From Sphingomonas sp. PP-CE-1G-424 (lineage in GTDB: Bacteria; Pseudomonadota; Alphaproteobacteria; Sphingomonadales; Sphingomonadaceae), in the NCBI RefSeq assembly GCF_004341085.1, contig NZ_SLXW01000004.1, positions 124,001 through 188,000 of the forward strand: a stretch of 64,000 nucleotides of DNA, written 5' to 3'. Under the pieces are notes generated by a model. That model was not told the origin of the DNA. It did no database searches and worked only from the letters and a program-made list of their open reading frames with translations. Made by a program: the position numbers and the translations under genes. Of the stretch, positions 46,581 through 55,697 are shown in pieces; position 1 is the first letter of the stretch, and every line of letters starts with the position of its first letter.

Positions 46581-47618
46581 TCAATTCTTCCCCCCGACCG
46601 GAACGACGGTCATTGCGTTGCCGCGCGCCACCCGCACGATCGGCCCTTGCACGGCGACTGCACCCGTCGTGGGTCCTGCGACCGGCATCATCGGCATCCC
46701 GCCTTGTCCGCCGACACTCGCAGGCGGCTTTCCAGGGACCGAGCTGCGCTGGTAGCGCGAGACGTCGGCGCCGGTCTGGTAGCTTCCCGCACCGGCCGAT
46801 GGCTGGCTCGCGAGCCGGACCATCATCGCCTTCTCGGCCTTTGGATCGTTACCGTTGGGCACGTGCACCGCGCCCGAGGCGATCGCCTCTTCGAGTTCGG
46901 CGGAATTGTCGGCGATCGAGCGCAGCGACAGCGACAGCGTGCCGAGCGTCTGCGCGACCGCAACCTGCTCCGCCATCTTGGGCGTCGCTTCGATCGTCAC
47001 GTTCGAGAAGGTCTGGACCTTGGTCTTGCCATCCTCGCCGACGAGATTGTCGGTGCGCTGGTCGGTGGCCAGCACGCGGATGTTGCGCATGATCGTTTCC
47101 GACACCTTGAGCGGCTGGCCATCGCCGCCACCGGCGACGTTCTGCGTCAGGACGAGGTCGATGCGGTCGCCCGGAAAGACGAAGCCTGCAACCGCGGCTT
47201 GCGCCGATACGGGGACGGAGACCGCGCGCATGCCAGGGCCGAGCGCCGCGGCGAGAAATCCGCGGTCGCCGGGCTTCACCAGCGCACCCTGCGTGACCGG
47301 TTGTCCGGCCGTGATGATGCTGCGCACCACCGTGCCCTGCAACGACTGAAGGTTGGTCTTGTCCTTGAGGTAATAGGCGTTGTCGACCAGCTCCTTGGGC
47401 CAGGGCTGATACTTCAGCGCGGTCGCGTCGAGGATCGTGCCGACCGGCAGCGAGCGCGTCGCGACGAGCACTTCGGGCCCGTCGACGGCCGGCGCGGCCA
47501 TGGCGGAGGCACCGGCTTGCGGTGCCGAACTTCCCGCCACAAGCGTTCTGGCAAAGAAGGCTGTTACGGCCGCGACTATAAGCGCGCCTACCAGCAGAAT
47601 TATCTTGCGGCTGTCCAT
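46581..47618 (-). CDS. cpaB: Tad pilus assembly protein CpaB/RcpC
   Basis: A 345-residue protein with an N-terminal membrane helix (residues about 5-23). It has an SAF domain (VATRSLPVGTILDATALKYQPWP) and an RcpC-type domain (RAVSVPVSAQAAVAGFVFPGDRIDLVLTQ), followed by a disordered Gly/Pro-rich tail. CpaB is thought to work with the secretin in the periplasm. It follows cpaA after 49 bp and is 1 bp ahead of cpaC. Confidence 0.95.
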   Translation of the reverse strand: MDSRKIILLVGALIVAAVTAFFARTLVAGSSAPQAGASAMAAPAVDGPEVLVATRSLPVGTILDATALKYQPWPKELVDNAYYLKDKTNLQSLQGTVVRSIITAGQPVTQGALVKPGDRGFLAAALGPGMRAVSVPVSAQAAVAGFVFPGDRIDLVLTQNVAGGGDGQPLKVSETIMRNIRVLATDQRTDNLVGEDGKTKVQTFSNVTIEATPKMAEQVAVAQTLGTLSLSLRSIADNSAELEEAIASGAVHVPNGNDPKAEKAMMVRLASQPSAGAGSYQTGADVSRYQRSSVPGKPPASVGGQGGMPMMPVAGPTTGAVAVQGPIVRVARGNAMTVVPVGGKN

Positions 47619-47667
47619 GACTACATCGTGCCTTTCAGGCGCCCGGTGTTCGTTCCGAGGTTAATCA

Positions 47668-48141
47668 TCACTGAAACTGGTTAAGGAGTGGTTCGCGGAG
47701 TGCGAGAATACCGGCGAATGCTATAGCGACCCCATATGGAACCTCGATTTGTCCGGTATTCTTCTTGATCGTGCGCTCGATCATCATGACGATCGTGACG
47801 ATACCGCCGGCGATAGACATGATCATCAGCATCGACAGGAACGCCGGGAACGGCAGCCACAGCGCGAGTGCGACGATCAGCTTGACGTCGCCGCCGCCCA
47901 TCATCCCGAAATGGAACGCGATCAGAAACACGGCGAACACGGCCAGAGCCACGCCGAGCTGGAGCGCCATGTCCGGCCAGACATCCAGGCCGTTGGCATA
48001 CCACCAGACCGGTGCGAGCAGCGCGACGGCGGCGTTCTTCCAGTTGGCGATTTCCCGAGTCCGCACGTCCTCGATGCCGGCGGAGACCAGCAGGCCCCCC
48101 AGCACGAAAATCAAGATTGGAAGCGCAATGTTGGACCCCAT
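47668..48141 (-). CDS. cpaA: Prepilin peptidase CpaA (A24 family)
   Basis: A 157-residue inner-membrane aspartic peptidase. The catalytic Asp residues lie in GIEDVRTREIANW and GGGDVKLI, the latter being the GxGD motif. Hydrophobic segments cover the rest. It would cut the leader from Flp-type prepilins. It is the first gene of the cluster, and its start is only 20 bp from the divergent hydrolase gene, so the promoters of both overlap or are inside coding sequence. No pilin gene lies beside it. Confidence 0.95.
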   Translation of the reverse strand: MGSNIALPILIFVLGGLLVSAGIEDVRTREIANWKNAAVALLAPVWWYANGLDVWPDMALQLGVALAVFAVFLIAFHFGMMGGGDVKLIVALALWLPFPAFLSMLMIMSIAGGIVTIVMMIERTIKKNTGQIEVPYGVAIAFAGILALREPLLNQFQ

Positions 48142-48160
48142 CGGCTAAGTCCTAACGGAG

Positions 48161-49171
48161 ATGGCTTTCGAAAAAGTAACCGTGCCGCGCAAAAATACCG
48201 GCGATACCGCGGCTTGTGCGGCGCGACGGGCGATCCCGGTCGGCGCTCGCATCGGTTATTGGACCGCGCCGGCCGGCTGGAAGCTGCGTCGATTCGACTG
48301 GTCCGCCGCGACGCCGCGCGGGCGTATCCTGTTCCAGACCGGTCGTGGGGATATCTTCGAGAAATATCTGGAAACGTTCGCGCATCTCCGCGCGCAGGGG
48401 TGGTCGGTGACCGCGTTCGACTGGCGCGGGCAGGGCGGTTCGGGGCGACTTTCCGCCGATCCGCATGTCGGCCACGCCACCGATTACGGTGTGTACGACC
48501 GCGATCTCGCAGCGTTCTGGACGGACTGGAGTGCGGAGGATGCGCGATCGGCGGATGCACGGGACGCGGCGCTGCCGAGCGTCGTGCTCGGTCACTCGAT
48601 GGGCGGCATGATGGTGATGCGTGCGCTCGCGGCACGGTCGATCCAGCCGGCAGCGGCGATCCTCGTGGCGCCGATGATCGGGCTGAAATCACCGTTCGGC
48701 ACGGGCTTTGCCAGCAAGGTGACGCATTGGATGGCAGCCCGCGGCGATCCGGCGCGCGCGGCCTGGCGGACCAACGAGCGGCCCGGATCGGTCGCGTCGC
48801 GGCAGACTTTGTTGACGCACGACGCCGCGCGCTACGAGGACGAGCTCTGGTGGCAGCGGGAGTGTCCGGAGCTGGTACTCGGCCCACCGAGCTGGGCGTG
48901 GCTTGCGCAGGGGTTCACAGGCGCGGCGGCGCTGGCGAAAGATCCCCGCATCGAGTCGATCGATATCCCCGTGTTGATGCTGATCGCCGACGCCGACAAG
49001 CTGGTCGATCCGCGCGCCGCGCTCCGGCTGGCGGCCCGCTTGCCCGATGCGCAGGTCGTCCGGTTCGGCCGCGAGTCCGCGCACGAGATTTTGCGCGAGG
49101 CCGACGGCGTTCGCGACCGTGCGCTGTCGGCGATCGATTCGTTTCTCGCGGCGTGCGTGCCGCTCCGCTGA
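48161..49171 (+). CDS. Alpha/beta hydrolase, lysophospholipase/S33-like
   Basis: A 336-residue hydrolase with QTGRGDIFEKYLETFAHL and FDWRGQGGSGR, typical of monoglyceride lipase/PldB-type enzymes. The nucleophile elbow is GHSMGG; acid and base candidates are the Asp in IADADKLVD and the His in ESAHEILRE. It probably cleaves acyl glycerols or lysophospholipids, in the cytoplasm, since there is no signal peptide. It is coupled to the FAD oxidoreductase by a TGATG overlap. Confidence 0.88.
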   Translation: MAFEKVTVPRKNTGDTAACAARRAIPVGARIGYWTAPAGWKLRRFDWSAATPRGRILFQTGRGDIFEKYLETFAHLRAQGWSVTAFDWRGQGGSGRLSADPHVGHATDYGVYDRDLAAFWTDWSAEDARSADARDAALPSVVLGHSMGGMMVMRALAARSIQPAAAILVAPMIGLKSPFGTGFASKVTHWMAARGDPARAAWRTNERPGSVASRQTLLTHDAARYEDELWWQRECPELVLGPPSWAWLAQGFTGAAALAKDPRIESIDIPVLMLIADADKLVDPRAALRLAARLPDAQVVRFGRESAHEILREADGVRDRALSAIDSFLAACVPLR

Positions 49172-50256
49172 TGGCGCCCGTCTACGACATCGCGATCGTC
49201 GGCGCAGGCATGGCCGGTGCGAGCCTTGCGGCGGCGCTCGGTCCGCATGCGCGCGTGCTCGTGCTCGAAGCGGAGGACACTCCCGGGTATCACGCCACCG
49301 GTCGTTCGGCGGCGTTCTGGTCGGAAACCTATGGCGGCCCCGATATCCAGCCGTTGACGACCGCGTCGGGGCCGTTTCTCGAGGCCGGCGGGCATCTCGC
49401 GCCGCTCGGCTCGATCCACATCGGTCGTGCCGAAGACGAAGCGGCGATCGACGCGTTCCTGGCCGAGTTCGCGGGCAGCGACGTCGTGCTCGACCGAGTC
49501 GACCCGTCCGCGTTCGTCCCCGGCTTGCGCGCCGAGTGGAAGCTCGGCGTGCAGGAGGCCAGCTGCGCCTATATCGATGTCGCAGCACTTCATGCCGAAA
49601 GCATCGCCACCGCACGCCGCACGGGCGTCGATTTCGTCAGCGATGCCGCTTTTTCCGGTGCGACTCGCGTCCGCGGTGTGTGGACGATCGACACCAGGGC
49701 CGGCGCGTTCAGGGCTCGCGTCATCGTCGATGCGGCGGGTGCGTGGGCCGACGCGGTCGCGGTGCGGGCCGGCGTCCGCCCGCTTGGGCTGCAAGCCTAT
49801 CGCCGGACGATGGTCCAGCTGCGTACCGATCCCGGCGCACCCGACGGCTTGCCGCATATCGCCGACATTGCAGGGCGGTTCTATTTCAAGCCCGAACCCG
49901 GCGGTCGCCTCTGGCTCAGCCCGCATGACGAGACGCCGACCGCCCCCTGCGACGCTGCGCCCGAGGAAATCGACATCGCGATCGCGGTCGACCGATTCGA
50001 ACGCGTCGTCGATTGGCGCGTTGCGGCGATCGAGCGGCGTTGGGCGGGGTTGCGGACCTTTGCCCCCGACCGCCTGCCGATCTACGGCTTCGACCCCGAT
50101 ACTCCCGCGTTCTTCTGGTGCGCGGGGCAGGGCGGGTTCGGAATCCAGACCGCGCCCGCTGCCGCGTTGCTCGCCGCCAGCCTGCTGCTCGGCATCGCGC
50201 CCGATCCCGCGGTCGCGGCGATAGATCCGGCGCGCTATTCGCCCCACCGGTTTTGA
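49171..50256 (+). CDS. FAD-dependent oxidoreductase (DAO family)
   Basis: A 361-residue flavoprotein of the D-amino-acid-oxidase/glycine oxidase fold. The dinucleotide motif is DIAIVGAGMAGASLAAAL at residues about 6-23, followed by LEAEDTPGYHATGRSAAFW. The later VDAAGAWADAVA and the closing PIYGFD...FFWCAGQGGFGIQTAPA are typical. It oxidises an amino acid or related amine, but the substrate is unknown. Its ATG overlaps the stop of the hydrolase gene. Confidence 0.9.
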   Translation: MAPVYDIAIVGAGMAGASLAAALGPHARVLVLEAEDTPGYHATGRSAAFWSETYGGPDIQPLTTASGPFLEAGGHLAPLGSIHIGRAEDEAAIDAFLAEFAGSDVVLDRVDPSAFVPGLRAEWKLGVQEASCAYIDVAALHAESIATARRTGVDFVSDAAFSGATRVRGVWTIDTRAGAFRARVIVDAAGAWADAVAVRAGVRPLGLQAYRRTMVQLRTDPGAPDGLPHIADIAGRFYFKPEPGGRLWLSPHDETPTAPCDAAPEEIDIAIAVDRFERVVDWRVAAIERRWAGLRTFAPDRLPIYGFDPDTPAFFWCAGQGGFGIQTAPAAALLAASLLLGIAPDPAVAAIDPARYSPHRF

Positions 50257-50657
50257 GCGAGCCTCGGTGAGCGTTCGGCGGGTAGCTGTAGCGTCGCCGA
50301 AAGGTTCACCAAAAACGCAATCGACTCGATCCACGTGAGCCGTGCCATCGCCCCTGTCGAAGGACTCCGATCGAGCAATTCGACTCGAGCCGGCCACGTT
50401 TCGTTCTGCAGATAACGCTCGCTTTCAGTAAAAACGGCGCGATTTATCCTGTCCGATGTGGCTGCATCGCTATTTTCGCACACCGAAGTGATGTGAAGAT
50501 TCGCGAATCCATTGGAAAAAATTCCGATCTTCATTCGTAGAAATCGACAGGATCGGGTTAGTCCCAAAAACTAGATCGAGGTTAAATACGCGATATGGTT
50601 AACGCGAGATAATTCCGGGGCTGGCACAGTGCAGCCAGCTTTTTCGGTGTGTAGCGC
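50257..50657. other. 401-bp AT-richer region before the MraZ-like gene
   Basis: The second half of this gap is clearly AT-richer than the genes around it. A minus-strand frame of 99-110 codons (50235-50567) is open across it, but it lacks a ribosome-binding site and a family match, so I do not call it. A hairpin followed by five T lies at its right edge. The region probably holds the promoter of the MraZ-like gene. Confidence 0.45.
50620..50645 (+). terminator. Terminator-like hairpin just upstream of the MraZ-like gene
   Basis: GCTGGC and GCCAGC pair around an eight-base loop, followed at once by TTTTTC. It lies only 12 bp before the ATG at 50658. The short stem makes it a weak terminator. 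The position is more suggestive of an attenuator or translation control than of termination of a preceding gene. Low confidence. Confidence 0.4.
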
Positions 50658-51299
50658 ATGGTTGATTTCTTCGTTGGCAGCTCGATTTCGACGATCAACG
50701 CGAAGGGCGAGCTGACTTTACCCGATCATTTCTGCGTGGCGATACAATCGCGCGCGATCCGCGACGATCTGTTCGTCGGTCTTCATGCGGATCACCCTTG
50801 CATGATCGTCTGCGACCGTGACAGCGTCGCGGTGCATCATCACGATACTCAGGACGCCCTGCTCGGCGGGTGGGAACGCGAGGCGCGCGAGGCGCTGTTG
50901 CGAAGACGGCTGGGGTTCGTCGCGCCCGCGCAGATGGACGGCAAGGGGCGGATTCGGATCGCGCCCTGGATGCGGTCGCGACGCGGCATTCGCCAGCGCG
51001 CGCTGCTGATCGGCATGGGCCGCCATTTCGAAGTCTGGAATCTCGATCTGGTGCTCGAACAGGGGCCGAGCGACCTGATCGTCCTCGCCGCGCTGCATCT
51101 CGATACATCGATCACCAAGGAGGATCGCCATGAACCTGCTATGCCACGTCTCGGGGCACGTCGCCGCGCCGCTCGTCCTGGAAAACCAGGGCTTTCTGTT
51201 CAGCCGGTGCCAGCGCTGCCGACACGACCTGATCCGCTCCGCCCGGCCGTCGAGCGACCCGGCGAGCGATCCGTCAAGCGAATCGTCGCCGGCCGATAG
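50658..51299 (+). CDS. Orphan MraZ-like (SpoVT/AbrB-fold) protein
   Basis: The first about 155 of 213 residues match the double SpoVT/AbrB fold of MraZ: FVGSSISTINAKGELTLPDHF, then HPCMIVCDRD, and APAQMDGKGRIRIAPWMRSR with the DxxGRIxxP turn, closing GMGRHFEVWN. MraZ is a DNA-binding repressor of the division and cell wall operon, but no dcw genes are nearby, so this is a paralogue with an unknown target. The residues after SITKEDRHE are Arg/Pro-rich and lie out of frame over the next gene (170-bp overlap), so they look like read-through past a lost stop codon. Confidence 0.75.
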   Translation: MVDFFVGSSISTINAKGELTLPDHFCVAIQSRAIRDDLFVGLHADHPCMIVCDRDSVAVHHHDTQDALLGGWEREAREALLRRRLGFVAPAQMDGKGRIRIAPWMRSRRGIRQRALLIGMGRHFEVWNLDLVLEQGPSDLIVLAALHLDTSITKEDRHEPAMPRLGARRRAARPGKPGLSVQPVPALPTRPDPLRPAVERPGERSVKRIVAGR

Positions 51300-51678
51300 C
51301 TGGACCGCCGTCCCCGACGGAATGCGAGTCGCGTGGCGCTCGACGGACGTCTCGGCGTTCGACCAGCCATCCTGGCACGCACGGTCGTTGCAGCAGTTGC
51401 GCGACTATTCCCGTGACGCGGTCGTCACGATGACCGACGCGACGCACGTCGCGGTCGCGGTCGTCGGTTGGCACGGTGCGGATGCCGCGCGGCGGATCAA
51501 GGCGGCGGCGCTTGCGACGTACCGGTCGGGCCGCCGCGTCCTGCATCTGCCGAAGCCGACCCGACCGTCCTACGCGGGGATCGTCATCATCAATCTGACG
51601 CTGAAACGCGACTCGGCCTCGTGGCGCGACGACCAGCCTATGCAGGACACCCAGTTCGGCGACGTGATCGGGGCATGA
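51130..51678 (+). CDS. Hypothetical protein with zinc-ribbon-like N-terminus
   Basis: A 182-residue protein with a strong ribosome-binding site, AAGGAGGATCGCC. The N-terminus has C-HVSGH and CQRCRHDLI, which could bind zinc. A Ser/Asp-rich linker follows (residues about 40-57), then an unrecognised alpha/beta-like part (VVTMTDATHVAVAVVGWHGADAARRIKAA). It starts inside the frame of the MraZ-like gene, so the two are linked in expression. It converges with rnhA. Confidence 0.7.
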   Translation: MNLLCHVSGHVAAPLVLENQGFLFSRCQRCRHDLIRSARPSSDPASDPSSESSPADSWTAVPDGMRVAWRSTDVSAFDQPSWHARSLQQLRDYSRDAVVTMTDATHVAVAVVGWHGADAARRIKAAALATYRSGRRVLHLPKPTRPSYAGIVIINLTLKRDSASWRDDQPMQDTQFGDVIGA

Positions 51679-51702
51679 CCGCGCCGAATCGGGCGACGCG
51701 GG

Positions 51703-52158
51703 TCAGCGCCGTCCCGCCGCCACCGCAGCGTCGCTCGCCAGTTTGTCGGCGCGTTCGTTCTCGGGGTGGCCGGCATGGCCCTTGACCCATTGCCACTCGA
51801 TCTTGTGGCGCTCGACCGCGGCCAGCAATGCGTGCCAGAGTTCGGCGTTCTTCACCGGCTTCTTGTCGGCGGTCTTCCAGCCGTTGCGCTGCCACCCCTT
51901 CACCCATTTGGTGAGGCCATCCATGACGTACTTGCTGTCGGTATACAGCGTGATCGCGCACGGCCTGGTCAGCGCATTGAGGGCCTCGATCGCCGCGGTC
52001 ATCTCCATGCGGTTGTTCGTCGTCGGGGTTTCGCCGCCCGACAGTTCCTTTTCGTGCGCGCCCATGCGGATCACCGCGCCCCAGCCGCCGGGACCGGGAT
52101 TGCCCTTGCACGCGCCGTCGGTGAAGATCTCCACCTTCGTCATCTCGCCGTCAGTCAT
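51703..52158 (-). CDS. rnhA: Ribonuclease HI
   Basis: A 151-residue RNase H1, which removes RNA from RNA:DNA hybrids. Catalytic residues are the Asp in [12 protein letters not shown], the Glu in [13 protein letters not shown], the Asp in YTDSKYVM, and the Asp near the end of [21 protein letters not shown] and [11 protein letters not shown] handle substrate binding. The start at 52158 overlaps the thrB stop (ATGA). Confidence 0.98.
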   Translation of the reverse strand: MTDGEMTKVEIFTDGACKGNPGPGGWGAVIRMGAHEKELSGGETPTTNNRMEMTAAIEALNALTRPCAITLYTDSKYVMDGLTKWVKGWQRNGWKTADKKPVKNAELWHALLAAVERHKIEWQWVKGHAGHPENERADKLASDAAVAAGRR

Positions 52159-53105
52159 GCGAACATATCGTCCTTTGCGTAAGCTTCGTAGCGTCGCCAA
52201 TAGGCGAGCGGATCCTTCCGCGTCACCAGCGCACCCGCCGGCGTATTCAGCCAGTCCCACGCGCGCGTCAGCAGGAACCGCAGACACGCACCTTGCGCCA
52301 GGATCGGCAACGCGGCGCGTTCGTCGTCCGACAGCGGATGCCGGTCCGCATAGCCCTGGACCAGCGCGTCGCCCACCGCCGCGTCATAGCGCTCGCCACG
52401 GTCGTCGAAGCTCCATGCGCTGTGCATGATCGCCAGATCATAGGCACGGATATCGGTGCACGCGAAATAGAAATCGATCAGTCCGCCGACCGTATCGCCG
52501 CGCATCAGCACGTTGTCCGGAAACAGATCGGCATGAATCACCGCGCGAGGTAGCCTATCGGGCCATACCGAGACGACTCCGTGCAGCGCGGTCGACACGC
52601 GATCGAACAAGCCGGGCGCGATCGTGTCGAGATCGTCGCCACACTGCGCCAGCAACGCCCGCCATCCCGCCGGCCCCAGCGTGTTCGGTCGATCGAGCGC
52701 GAACCCGGCCAGGCTCTCGTGCATAGCCCCCATCGCCGCACCGGCGGCATAGGCCTGCGCGGCGGTCGGATGCGATACCGACACACCGTGCAGGAACTCG
52801 ATCAGGCAGGCGGGGCGGCCGCACAGCTCGTGGATCAGCACGCCGTCGCGGTTCGCCAAGGCTCGCGGCACCGGGTTGCCGTCGGTCGCGAGATGCTCGA
52901 GCATCGCCATGAAGAACGGCAGGTCGCCCGCCGAGACGCGCTTCTCATACAGCGTCAGGATGAAACGCCCGGCCGTCGTGTCGACCAGATAATTGCTGTT
53001 CTCGACGCCCTCGGCGATCCCCTTGAACGAGACCAGTTCGCCGTGATCGAAGCCGGCGAGGAAGCTCGCGAGCGCTTCGGCCGAGACCTGCGTATAGACC
53101 GCCAT
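52155..53105 (-). CDS. thrB: Homoserine kinase (ThrB2/choline kinase fold)
   Basis: A 316-residue homoserine kinase of the aminoglycoside/choline kinase fold, which alphaproteobacteria use instead of the GHMP type. [19 protein letters not shown] and [15 protein letters not shown] start the protein. The active site is [10 protein letters not shown] (HxDxxxxN) with IDFYFACTD following. It makes O-phosphohomoserine for threonine synthesis. It is 14 bp after ispH and overlaps rnhA, the usual ispH-thrB-rnhA order. Confidence 0.96.
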   Translation of the reverse strand: MAVYTQVSAEALASFLAGFDHGELVSFKGIAEGVENSNYLVDTTAGRFILTLYEKRVSAGDLPFFMAMLEHLATDGNPVPRALANRDGVLIHELCGRPACLIEFLHGVSVSHPTAAQAYAAGAAMGAMHESLAGFALDRPNTLGPAGWRALLAQCGDDLDTIAPGLFDRVSTALHGVVSVWPDRLPRAVIHADLFPDNVLMRGDTVGGLIDFYFACTDIRAYDLAIMHSAWSFDDRGERYDAAVGDALVQGYADRHPLSDDERAALPILAQGACLRFLLTRAWDWLNTPAGALVTRKDPLAYWRRYEAYAKDDMFA

Positions 53106-53119
53106 GCTAGGCGCCCATC

Positions 53120-54076
53120 CTAAGCAGCGGCTTCCAGGCCACGCGGCAACTTGAACGCGATCGTCTCGCGCGTCGTCTCGACCTCGCGCTCCGTCACGGT
53201 GAAGCGTTCCGACAATCGTTCGACCAGTTCGCGCACCAGCAGTTCGGGGGCGGAGGCGCCGGCGGTGATTCCCAGCGTGCGGACACCCGCCAGGAAATCC
53301 CAGTCGAGTTCGCTCGCGCGCTGAATCAGCCGGGCCCGCGTTCCCTCGCGCTCGGCGACCTCGACGAGGCGGACCGAGTTGGACGAATTGGGTGCGCCGA
53401 TCACCAGCATCGCCTCGCAATCATGCGCGATCGCCTTGACCGCGGTCTGGCGGTTCGACGTCGCGTAACAGATGTCCTCGCCCCGCGGCGGCAGCATTGC
53501 GGGGAAGCGCCGCTGCAACGTCGCCACCACAGCGGCAGTATCGTCGACCGACAGCGTGGTCTGCGTCAGGAAGGCGAGGTTGTTCGGATCGGCGGGCGCG
53601 AACGCCTCGGCATCCTCGACGGTCTCGATCAGCGACATCGCGCCCTCGGGCACCTGGCCGAACGTGCCGATCACCTCGGGATGTCCGGCATGGCCGATGA
53701 ACACGATATGCCGTCCGGCGCCGACCAGCCGTTCGGCCTGGCGATGGACCTTCGATACCAGCGGACAGGTCGCGTCAAGATACTCCAGCCCGCGATTCTG
53801 TGCATCGAGCGGCACCGATTTGGGCACGCCGTGCGCGGAGAACACCACCGGCGCACCGTCGGGCACCTGGTCCAGTTCCTCGACGAAGATCGCGCCCTGC
53901 GCCTTCAGCGTGTCGACGACGAACTTGTTGTGGACGATCTCGTGGCGGACATAGACCGGGGCGCCATGCTTCTCGATCGCCAGTTCGACGATCCGGATGG
54001 CGCGGTCGACGCCGGCGCAAAAGCCTCGGGGTGCTGCGATCAGCAGGTCGAGCGGCGGCTTGTCGATTGGGCTCAT
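53120..54076 (-). CDS. ispH: 4-hydroxy-3-methylbut-2-enyl diphosphate reductase
   Basis: A 318-residue IspH/LytB, the last enzyme of the MEP pathway, giving IPP and DMAPP. The three cluster Cys are in [12 protein letters not shown] (Cys20), [11 protein letters not shown] and [10 protein letters not shown]. The catalytic Glu and Thr are expected around [12 protein letters not shown], and GAPNSSNS also matches. It opens the ispH-thrB-rnhA operon. Confidence 0.98.
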   Translation of the reverse strand: MSPIDKPPLDLLIAAPRGFCAGVDRAIRIVELAIEKHGAPVYVRHEIVHNKFVVDTLKAQGAIFVEELDQVPDGAPVVFSAHGVPKSVPLDAQNRGLEYLDATCPLVSKVHRQAERLVGAGRHIVFIGHAGHPEVIGTFGQVPEGAMSLIETVEDAEAFAPADPNNLAFLTQTTLSVDDTAAVVATLQRRFPAMLPPRGEDICYATSNRQTAVKAIAHDCEAMLVIGAPNSSNSVRLVEVAEREGTRARLIQRASELDWDFLAGVRTLGITAGASAPELLVRELVERLSERFTVTEREVETTRETIAFKLPRGLEAAA

Positions 54077-54198
54077 GATGCGGCTGCCTCTACGCGATTG
54101 CTTGCCTGGACGATAGCCGGTTCCTATGGTGCGCGGCGACAGGGGCCGCTTGCGACATGCGGCGGCCCTTTCGCTCGTTCGAGAAGGTAAGCGTCGCC

Positions 54199-54837
54199 GT
54201 GAAAGCCCCCATCCTCGCCGTATCGGCCGTTGCTGTTCTTTTAGGAGGATGCGCCGGCAAGGGCGAAGTCGACGCGACCGGCGGTATCTCCGCGGTCCGT
54301 TCGGTCTGCCCGGCCGTGGCGATCCCCGCCGCTACTGGCGACGTCACGCTGTTCGATCCGACGACCAGCCGCGACCAGTCGGCGATCGACGTCGCCGCGC
54401 TGATGACCAACGTCCGCTCGACATGCGCCGACGCGACCGATCAGGTCGTCACCAACGTCACGTTCGATATCCGCGCCCGCCGCAACCGTACCGAGGGTGC
54501 GCGCGACGTGACGCTGCCGTATTTCATCACCGTGGTCCGCGGCGGCAGCGCCGTCGTCGCCAAGCGCGTCGGCCGCGTGACGTTGCATTTTGCCGCCGGT
54601 CAGGCGCTCGCCTCGACCTCGGCGACCGCATCGTCGACGATCTCGCGCGCCGCCGCGACGCTGCCTGACGATGTTCGTGAGAAGCTGACGCGCAAGCGCA
54701 AGGCTGGTGACCAGGATGCTGCGGTCGATCCGCTGAGCACCCCCGAAGTCCGGCAGGCGGTCCTGCGGGCGAGCTTCGAGGCGTTGGTCGGCTTCCAGCT
54801 CACCGACGATCAGCTGAAGTACAACGCGACCCGCTGA
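54199..54837 (+). CDS. Lipoprotein of unknown function
   Basis: A 212-residue lipoprotein if translated from the GTG at 54199, with GAAGGTAAG upstream. The signal peptide [18 protein letters not shown] has LGGC, giving lipidated Cys at about residue 18. An ATG at 54157 would add 14 residues that make a poor signal peptide. The mature part has beta-rich segments ([24 protein letters not shown]) and a helix-rich C-terminus. No family is recognised. A strong terminator follows. Confidence 0.78.
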   Translation: MKAPILAVSAVAVLLGGCAGKGEVDATGGISAVRSVCPAVAIPAATGDVTLFDPTTSRDQSAIDVAALMTNVRSTCADATDQVVTNVTFDIRARRNRTEGARDVTLPYFITVVRGGSAVVAKRVGRVTLHFAAGQALASTSATASSTISRAAATLPDDVREKLTRKRKAGDQDAAVDPLSTPEVRQAVLRASFEALVGFQLTDDQLKYNATR

Positions 54838-54867
54838 TCGCCGGTCGCAACAGTGATGCGATGAATG

Positions 54868-54906
54868 CGGGGTCCGATTGCCAGGCAATCGGACCCCGTT
54901 TCGTTT
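54868..54906 (+). terminator. Intrinsic terminator after the lipoprotein gene
   Basis: CGGGGTCCGATTGCC and GGCAATCGGACCCCG are perfect complements, giving a 12- to 13-bp stem with a GCCAGGC-type loop, followed by TTTCGTTT. It lies between the convergent lipoprotein and dps genes. The tail is only on the plus strand; for dps the same hairpin has no T run. Confidence 0.87.
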
Positions 54907-55507
54907 ACTTGTCGCTGCGGACCAGTTCGGTCTCGGCGAGATGCTCCGCCAGGAACCAGACCTGCGGCTCATGGGTGCGCACGATGTTGCTGACGAGCAG
55001 ATCGTTGGTGCCGTCGTCGCCGGATTCGTCTGCCGCCTCGGCACCTTCATGCGCCTGGCGCAGGATGATCTCGTGCGCCTCGAGCAGCCGGGCAAGCTGA
55101 GTCGGGACGTCTTCGCGACCCTTGGGCGGGCGGGGGATCGTCGTCATTTCGGCAACATCATGCGCCATCGCGATCGAGATACCGCCCAGCGCCATGATCC
55201 GCTCCGCAACGAGATCGACGAGCGCAGCCTGCTCTTCGTAATGCTTGTCGAGCAGAAGGTGCAGTTGATAGAATGTCGCGCCCGACATCTGCCAATGATG
55301 CTTCTTGTACATGTCGCGCAAGGTCATCGTATCGGCGAGAACCTGGTTGAGGATCGACACGCTCTGCGCACGGGCGTTGTCCTCGAGTGCGATCGGCAGG
55401 CGCTTCAGCGTTCCGTAAGGCTGGATCTCGCGATACTCGACCTTGTACTGTGGCTGTGCTTCGACCGACGTATCGACCTTCGGCATCTTGAGGGGTTTCT
55501 TGGCCAT
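54905..55507 (-). CDS. dps: Dps-family DNA starvation/ferritin-like protein
   Basis: A 200-residue Dps. The ferroxidase site residues are in MYKKHHWQMSGATFYQLHLLLDKHYEEQ, with the His of HHWQM and Asp and Glu of LLDKHYEE. LVAERIMALGG is the usual following helix. The N-terminal Lys-rich stretch (MAKKPLKMPKV) could bind DNA. The protein is a little longer than E. coli Dps (167), with a C-terminal helix extension. It stores iron and protects DNA in stationary phase. Confidence 0.93.
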   Translation of the reverse strand: MAKKPLKMPKVDTSVEAQPQYKVEYREIQPYGTLKRLPIALEDNARAQSVSILNQVLADTMTLRDMYKKHHWQMSGATFYQLHLLLDKHYEEQAALVDLVAERIMALGGISIAMAHDVAEMTTIPRPPKGREDVPTQLARLLEAHEIILRQAHEGAEAADESGDDGTNDLLVSNIVRTHEPQVWFLAEHLAETELVRSDK

Positions 55508-55697
55508 CGGGAAATTCCTGTCTGCAAGCGGAAGAGAGCTACCCTAACGCACGACCACGCGGATCGATAGCGGACGAAAACATCGTTGAGCGTGATCGGT
55601 GTTTTCGGTCGTTCCGGACGACGCGGTCGGCCGAGCCTCTTGACTGGACGACGCCGGCAAAGGAAGCGGGCGCCGGTACATGCGTAGGGAGTTCAGG

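Noticed and set aside
50235-50567. A 110-codon minus-strand frame between the FAD enzyme gene and the MraZ-like gene
   Set aside because: No ribosome-binding site, no recognised family and an overlap with the FAD enzyme end. The AT-richer composition makes it slightly more believable than other shadows, so it is only noted.
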